Part shown: positions 5,842-9,383 of the stretch, piece after piece
How the letters are laid out: every line of letters starts with the position of its first letter
Position numbering within the stretch: position 1 is the stretch's first letter
Source: Acidobacteriaceae bacterium
GTDB lineage: Bacteria > Acidobacteriota > Terriglobia > Terriglobales > Acidobacteriaceae
Reading direction: 5' to 3'
Length of the DNA: 9,383 nt
Assembly (NCBI GenBank): GCA_003165855.1
Contig: PMXH01000406.1
Coordinates: forward strand, 11,535 to 20,917
Notes under the pieces: model-generated
What the model was told of the DNA's origin: nothing
Database searches by the model: none
What the model saw: the letters and a program-made list of their open reading frames with translations, nothing else
Made by a program: the position numbers and the translations under genes

Positions 5842-7044
5842 TCACTTTGCCGGACCCTTCGGTTCTTCCGGAGGTGCCGGCGGCTTGGCAAACTTCGCGT
5901 CGTCCACCGGAACGTTCTGCTTCACCTCGCTTACCTGAATGGTGAATCGCCCACTCGGCCGCGCCAGGGTCCAGCGAAACGGAATCTTCACCCCGCCCGC
6001 TTCCCGGTAGTCGGCATAGTCAATCTGCGTCGGCATCCGCCCCAGCGCTGTCTCTCCGTATCGCACCAGCCGCACCAGCAGCCCAGACTGCTCATCAAAA
6101 TAGAGTCGCAGCGGAGGCTTGCCCTCGCGCTGCCCAACGACCAGGTACGCCTCGCGGTCCCCCACCTTCTCCGTGCCTCGAACTTTCACCTCGCTGAACA
6201 TTCCTTTCAGGTGCGCCGCAAAGTGAAGATCCGCGTCTATTGATGCCCCGTCGATCTCCGGCCCATGCATCTCGCGCACCGGATGCCCCGGAAGGCCCAA
6301 CCACCCTTCATGCCCGTCGAAAGCCGTCACGCTGTCGCCATCGGGCGTGTGCGTGAATGACACCCTCTTGTCCGGATCCTTCGAGAAGATCTCGATCGCA
6401 ACATTCCTGTCACCGAACGTGATCGTCCCCTTCATCATCCGGCTCGTAATCTTTTCGATCGCCACCGCTCCCCCCGCCGCTTGCAGATACTTGTCGATCA
6501 ACTGATCCGCACCCGGTCCGCTTGCTTCTTTCGCTTCTCCGCCGTCTGGCTTCTTCGCCTCCTCCACTCCCGGCTTCGGCTCCTCCGTCATAATCGCAGG
6601 TGTCCCCACCGGATCGACGCTCCCACGGTGGCACGAATAACACGTCACTTCGCGGTGACCCTCGAAGTTCTCCTTATTAATGGCGAACATCATCTCCATC
6701 ATCTTTCGCGCCGTCTGTTTCGTCTTCTTGTCGTCTTTCTCGAATGCACCCTCTACGTGGCAAAACCCGCACTCCACGCCCAACGACGCTGTAATGAACT
6801 GCATCGTCGGAATCAACTGATCCGCCGGAATCCCTTTCAGCGTCTGAATATTCTTATACTGCTCCTCCACCTTCTTCGGCCCGGCAGCGCTCGAAGCCGG
6901 CGCACCTCCACCGGACTGCGCCTGCACTCCGCTGATCTCGAGCCCACAAATCATGAAGATCGCCGCAATCCCAAGAAACAATGTCGGGACAGCCGCCCCC
7001 GGCTGTCCCATCGAGCGAAGCTCGATGGGTTTCTTTCCGTTCAT
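5842..7044 (-). CDS. Reaction-centre-type diheme cytochrome c with C-terminal LolA-like domain
   Basis: A 400-residue exported c-type cytochrome. A signal peptide (hydrophobic about 21-40, cleavage near VQA-Q at 42) is followed by a domain resembling the photosynthetic reaction-centre cytochrome subunit, with two heme sites: Cys92-x-x-Cys95-His96 and Cys135-x-x-Cys138-His139. Met81 lies 11 residues before the first CxxCH, as in some reaction-centre hemes; Met115-119 are candidate ligands for the second. A Pro/Glu/Lys/Gly-rich linker (about 145-180) leads to a C-terminal beta-rich domain (about 183-395) that looks like the LolA/outer-membrane lipoprotein-sorting fold; that part is fold-level inference. 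There are no phototrophy genes in the window, and such proteins are common in non-phototrophic Acidobacteriota, so a general periplasmic electron-transfer role is more likely. Start: ATG with GAGG (7053-7056) 8 bases upstream. Odd: codons 6-20 lie in a palindromic repeat. Confidence 0.9.
   Translation of the reverse strand: MNGKKPIELRSMGQPGAAVPTLFLGIAAIFMICGLEISGVQAQSGGGAPASSAAGPKKVEEQYKNIQTLKGIPADQLIPTMQFITASLGVECGFCHVEGAFEKDDKKTKQTARKMMEMMFAINKENFEGHREVTCYSCHRGSVDPVGTPAIMTEEPKPGVEEAKKPDGGEAKEASGPGADQLIDKYLQAAGGAVAIEKITSRMMKGTITFGDRNVAIEIFSKDPDKRVSFTHTPDGDSVTAFDGHEGWLGLPGHPVREMHGPEIDGASIDADLHFAAHLKGMFSEVKVRGTEKVGDREAYLVVGQREGKPPLRLYFDEQSGLLVRLVRYGETALGRMPTQIDYADYREAGGVKIPFRWTLARPSGRFTIQVSEVKQNVPVDDAKFAKPPAPPEEPKGPAK
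6986..7029. repeat. Double-hairpin repeat inside the cytochrome signal-peptide region
   Basis: Two perfect hairpins overlap by 3 bases. GGGACAGCCG (6986-6995) pairs with CGGCTGTCCC (7000-7009) around a CCCC loop. CCCATCGAGC (7007-7016) pairs with GCTCGATGGG (7020-7029) around GAA. The element lies wholly within the coding sequence, starting about 15 bases after the start codon, and encodes the segment PIELRSMGQPGAAVP between the basic n-region and the hydrophobic core. I recall similar GGGACAGCC palindromes as dispersed repeats in Acidobacteriota; copy number was not checked. Confidence 0.8.
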
Positions 7045-7160
7045 TCTTTTCGCCTCAGTTTGGAGTCTGAAAAGTCTATCAAAGCTTCATCCCGCAAGAA
7101 TCCGCACGGGCCGTCAAAGGTGGTTTTCCAATCGCCCGATGACCCGATCACCCAAATCGC

Positions 7161-8498
7161 TCAATTCTCCCCGCGCCGCACAAAAAACCGCCACTTGTCC
7201 ATCCCCGCCGGCACCGCCACATCGAAAAAGCCCACCATCATTTCTTCCGACGTCTGGTCGCCCCACGTCACCGTCTTCTCGGGATCGGGATTATGCGGAT
7301 TATTCTTCGAATTGTCATACCACGCCACTGCCCGCAGTCTCGTCCCGGCCTTCAACTCCCGTGGCTCTGCCAGCTTGTAACTCAACTGCCAGTGAAAGTG
7401 ATAATTCACCCGCAACAGAGTTTCCACACTTCCGTCCTCATGCACAATGTCGTACTCAAACCGTTTCCCCCGCAAATGCATGTGCGGAAACAGACTCAGC
7501 AAAGTCGCGTCATTGGGCAGTGTCCCCTCCACCTCCACGCGAAAGTCCTCCGCCCCCGGCGGAATCACCAGCGCATGATTATTCAATTGCAGCGTGATCA
7601 CTCTTTGCTTTGGCGAACTCTTCGCAAACACCAGTCCCACACTCGTCGCATCGCTCGTAGCCTCGCCGTTGGTCGTGTAGTGCATCTGAAACACCAAGTC
7701 TGATCCCGCTGGCACGAACTTCGCCATTCCATCCGCCCACCGGTCCGACGCACTCCCCGGCGCGTACACCAGCAGCAAATCGCTCGTAGTCTCGTGCGCC
7801 TGCCGCCGTTCCTCCGGATCGTTCAGCATCGACGCCGTAAACGGTTCGCCCACCGGCGCATGCCGCAACCACGGCGAATCCGGCGGCCGGATGTAAACCA
7901 CCGCGTGGTGCACATGCGCCGCGCTCGATGGCCGCACCTCCACCATCTGCACCCATTTATCCTCGGTAAAGTGCGTGGCCGCAATCTCGTACGTATACTC
8001 CACCTCGCCTCGGGCCGGAATCTGCACCGGCTTCGGCATCTTCACCACCCGATCCGGCGGCGGAATGTTCCACCCTTCACTCCACGTCCGCGGTGCGGGC
8101 GCATCGCGCGCTTCTCCCGCCGGCGCTCCGGCTTTTTCCCAGGCTGCAATCGTTGCAATCTCGCCCGCACTCAACGATGGATCATTGGCGAAATGTCCGT
8201 ACCGTGGATCGGCAAACCACGGCGGCATCATCTTCATCTCCACCGCCGCCGCCATTTTCCCCGCCCACGGCCGAGTCTGCTCATGCGTCACCAGCGGCAT
8301 CGGTGCCGGCTCTCCCGCTCGGTGGCAACTCTGGCACTTATTCTGAAGTATCGGAACAATGTCCTTGTAGAAGGCAGGCGGCGAGGCGGCTTGGGAATTC
8401 TCTTCGCCTCCGGCGGAAGCAGGCCTCGGCATCTGCCACGCCGCCCCCATCATCAGGAGAAAAATTGCCAACGCGAACAACATCCCGAGTTTCTTCAC
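7161..8498 (-). CDS. Cytochrome c-fused copper type II monooxygenase (PHM-like)
   Basis: A 445-residue exported protein. Numbered from the GTG at 8498: signal peptide at 1-29 (MKKLG, hydrophobic 6-21), a cytochrome c domain (about 40-130) with Cys55-x-x-Cys58-His59 and a candidate Met ligand at 90/91 (KMMPPW), then two jelly-roll domains resembling copper type II ascorbate-dependent monooxygenases. All six copper ligands known from peptidylglycine monooxygenase have counterparts: the His197-His198 pair (HVHHAV) and His273 (FQMHYTTNG) for one copper; His339 and His341 (FPHMHLRGK) and Met420 (SEEMMVGFF) for the other. Family enzymes hydroxylate C-H bonds with O2; the substrate is unknown. The fused heme suggests an electron-delivery route other than ascorbate, which is inference. 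The GTG at 8498 overlaps the upstream gene's stop as GTGA and starts a clean signal peptide; the frame also extends to a GTG at 8528. A 116-base gap follows before the cytochrome gene. Confidence 0.88.
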   Translation of the reverse strand: MKKLGMLFALAIFLLMMGAAWQMPRPASAGGEENSQAASPPAFYKDIVPILQNKCQSCHRAGEPAPMPLVTHEQTRPWAGKMAAAVEMKMMPPWFADPRYGHFANDPSLSAGEIATIAAWEKAGAPAGEARDAPAPRTWSEGWNIPPPDRVVKMPKPVQIPARGEVEYTYEIAATHFTEDKWVQMVEVRPSSAAHVHHAVVYIRPPDSPWLRHAPVGEPFTASMLNDPEERRQAHETTSDLLLVYAPGSASDRWADGMAKFVPAGSDLVFQMHYTTNGEATSDATSVGLVFAKSSPKQRVITLQLNNHALVIPPGAEDFRVEVEGTLPNDATLLSLFPHMHLRGKRFEYDIVHEDGSVETLLRVNYHFHWQLSYKLAEPRELKAGTRLRAVAWYDNSKNNPHNPDPEKTVTWGDQTSEEMMVGFFDVAVPAGMDKWRFFVRRGEN

Positions 8499-9205
8499 GA
8501 GCGCAGAAACTCCAGTGTCAACACCCACGCTTGCCGCGCCGAACGCGGCTCATAGGCTGCCCGCTCATCGCAGAAAAATCCATGATCGGCGCTGGAGAAC
8601 TCAACATTCACATAGGTCTTCTTCTGCGCGGTCAAAGCCTCCGTTACCGCTCTCCGGTGATCCGGCGTAATGTGTTTGTCCAATCCACCCCAGATAAACA
8701 ATGACGGCGCCTGCAGCCGCGGTACCCGATCCAGCAACCCAGGCGCGATTCCCCCTCCATAAAACGAAACTGCCGCGTGCAGCGCAACCAAACTGTTGGC
8801 AATAAACGAAACCCGCCCTCCCATGCAAAATCCCACGCAGGAAATCTCGTTCGATCTTACCTGCGCATTCGAACCCAGCCACTCATAAGCCGAACGCAAA
8901 TCCAACTCCGCAGTTTCTGCTGTCACCGCCTTGGTGTGCGGCATCACGGCGGGAAAGTCCGTATAGCTTCCCTCAAAACCCGCCGGCGCCGTGCGATGAA
9001 ACAGCTCCGGAGCGATCACCACATATCCCTCCGAAGCAAACCTGTCGCTCACATTGCGAATGTGATGGTTAACGCCAAACGCTTCCTGGAACACAAGCAG
9101 CCCCGGATGCGGCCCACCTTGCTCCGGACGCGCCACATAAGCCGCCATCCGCGTTCCATCCGCAACCGCTAGTTCCACGTTTTCCTTCACGATTTCTCGA
9201 CTCAT
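8495..9205 (-). CDS. Dienelactone hydrolase-family protein
   Basis: A 236-residue cytoplasmic alpha/beta hydrolase; no signal peptide. The Cys-His-Asp triad of dienelactone hydrolases is visible: Cys127 in GFCMGG, Asp176 in GGLDKHI, His208 in ADHGFF. Glu41 (FQEAFG) matches the Glu that positions the nucleophilic Cys in that family. Length matches the family (about 230-250). True carboxymethylenebutenolidases act in chlorocatechol breakdown, but most members are broad esterases or lactonases of unknown substrate, and no catechol-pathway gene is nearby, so only the family is assigned. Start: ATG at 9205 with GAGG 8 bases upstream (an AGGAG lies too close to be the main site). Its stop overlaps the start of the copper monooxygenase by 4 bases, which implies one transcript and coupled translation. 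It is divergent from the gene at the right edge. Confidence 0.92.
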   Translation of the reverse strand: MSREIVKENVELAVADGTRMAAYVARPEQGGPHPGLLVFQEAFGVNHHIRNVSDRFASEGYVVIAPELFHRTAPAGFEGSYTDFPAVMPHTKAVTAETAELDLRSAYEWLGSNAQVRSNEISCVGFCMGGRVSFIANSLVALHAAVSFYGGGIAPGLLDRVPRLQAPSLFIWGGLDKHITPDHRRAVTEALTAQKKTYVNVEFSSADHGFFCDERAAYEPRSARQAWVLTLEFLRS

Positions 9206-9312
9206 ACTCCTGCCCTCTATGTCGAAGATTTTCCGCTCGGCGTGAGCTCCGCGTTCGCCTTCTCAGTCTCGCACAACCGCCGCCCCGCAGCGCGCACGTT
9301 CACCCGCAAAAA

Positions 9313-9321
9313 TGCTACAGT
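9313..9321 (+). promoter_or_regulatory. Possible extended -10 promoter for the right-edge gene
   Basis: TGCTACAGT fits an extended -10 (TGn followed by TACAGT, 4 of 6 to TATAAT). It lies 22 bases before the ATG at 9344, implying a leader of roughly 16 bases. No convincing -35 was found. The rest of the divergent gap (9206-9343) shows no hairpin or clear operator. Confidence 0.35.
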
Positions 9322-9343
9322 AAACGGTCCCTCTTATCGAATC

Positions 9344-9383
9344 ATGTCCGCACCCAATTCCATCTTCGTTCGCGCCTGCAAGT
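9344..9383 (+). CDS. hemE: Start of a gene, probably uroporphyrinogen decarboxylase (3' end outside window)
   Basis: Only 13 codons are visible, reading MSAPNSIFVRACK. The pattern 'xxFxRAC+' near the N-terminus resembles HemE, where it precedes the conserved RTPVW and RQAGRY motifs that would lie beyond the edge. HemE decarboxylates uroporphyrinogen III to coproporphyrinogen III in heme synthesis. There is no Shine-Dalgarno site, but a possible extended -10 lies 22 bases upstream. The identification is tentative because the diagnostic residues are not in the window. Confidence 0.45.
   Translation, partial: MSAPNSIFVRACK

Noticed and set aside
5739..5891. N-terminal extension of the CAP protein to 5891
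   Set aside because: It overlaps the end of the cytochrome gene, adds no signal-peptide features, and a good ribosome site plus signal peptide mark the start at 5738.
3859..9205. The minus-strand gene set as one new multi-gene system
   Set aside because: Only the hydrolase and the monooxygenase are clearly coupled. The other gaps are 100-116 bases and the functions do not form a recognisable pathway, so a single system is not supported.
1..9383. CRISPR arrays, tRNA or rRNA genes, insertion sequences, phage or defence genes
   Set aside because: No regularly spaced direct repeats, tRNA-like folds, transposase motifs or known defence domains were seen on either strand.

Overview
The window looks like chromosomal DNA from a moderately GC-rich Acidobacteriota (Terriglobia/Koribacter-like) bacterium. 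The lineage is an inference. It rests on the caa3-type oxidase operon with two subunit III genes, the reaction-centre-type c cytochrome in a setting without phototrophy genes, the cytochrome c/copper monooxygenase fusion, and a density of short palindromic intergenic repeats that I associate with these genomes. No database search was possible.

Left part (1-3764, + strand): the 3' part of a heme-copper oxidase operon. It runs ctaD (5' end outside the window), a divergent subunit III, a second and more canonical subunit III, subunit IV (ctaF), and, after a repeat-rich 128-base gap, a small exported CxxC membrane protein. The subunit I fragment keeps all visible heme and CuB ligands, the active-site tyrosine and the D-channel residues. 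It lacks the K-channel lysine and one ligand of the non-redox Mg site.

Right part (3859-9205, - strand): five genes convergent with the oxidase operon. In transcription order they are a dienelactone hydrolase-family enzyme, a cytochrome c/copper type II monooxygenase fusion coupled to it by a 4-base GTGA overlap, a diheme reaction-centre-type cytochrome c with a C-terminal LolA-like domain, a CAP/SCP-domain secreted protein, and an exported metal-dependent amidohydrolase. The last four have signal peptides, so this strand mainly encodes envelope or periplasmic redox and hydrolytic functions. At the right edge a divergent + strand gene begins, probably hemE.

Beyond genes, the window has three repeat types. 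(1) A paired-hairpin element with TTNA loops occurs twice (1534-1587 and 3781-3835), each copy a few bases after a stop codon, with hairpin centres exactly 38 bases apart both times. (2) A 44-base double hairpin (6986-7029) sits in frame inside the signal-peptide coding region of the cytochrome gene. (3) A mosaic of nested hairpins with a 12-base direct repeat lies after ctaF (3324-3402). No gene-free stretch exceeds about 140 bases. I saw no tRNA, rRNA, CRISPR array, transposase or complete new defence system.
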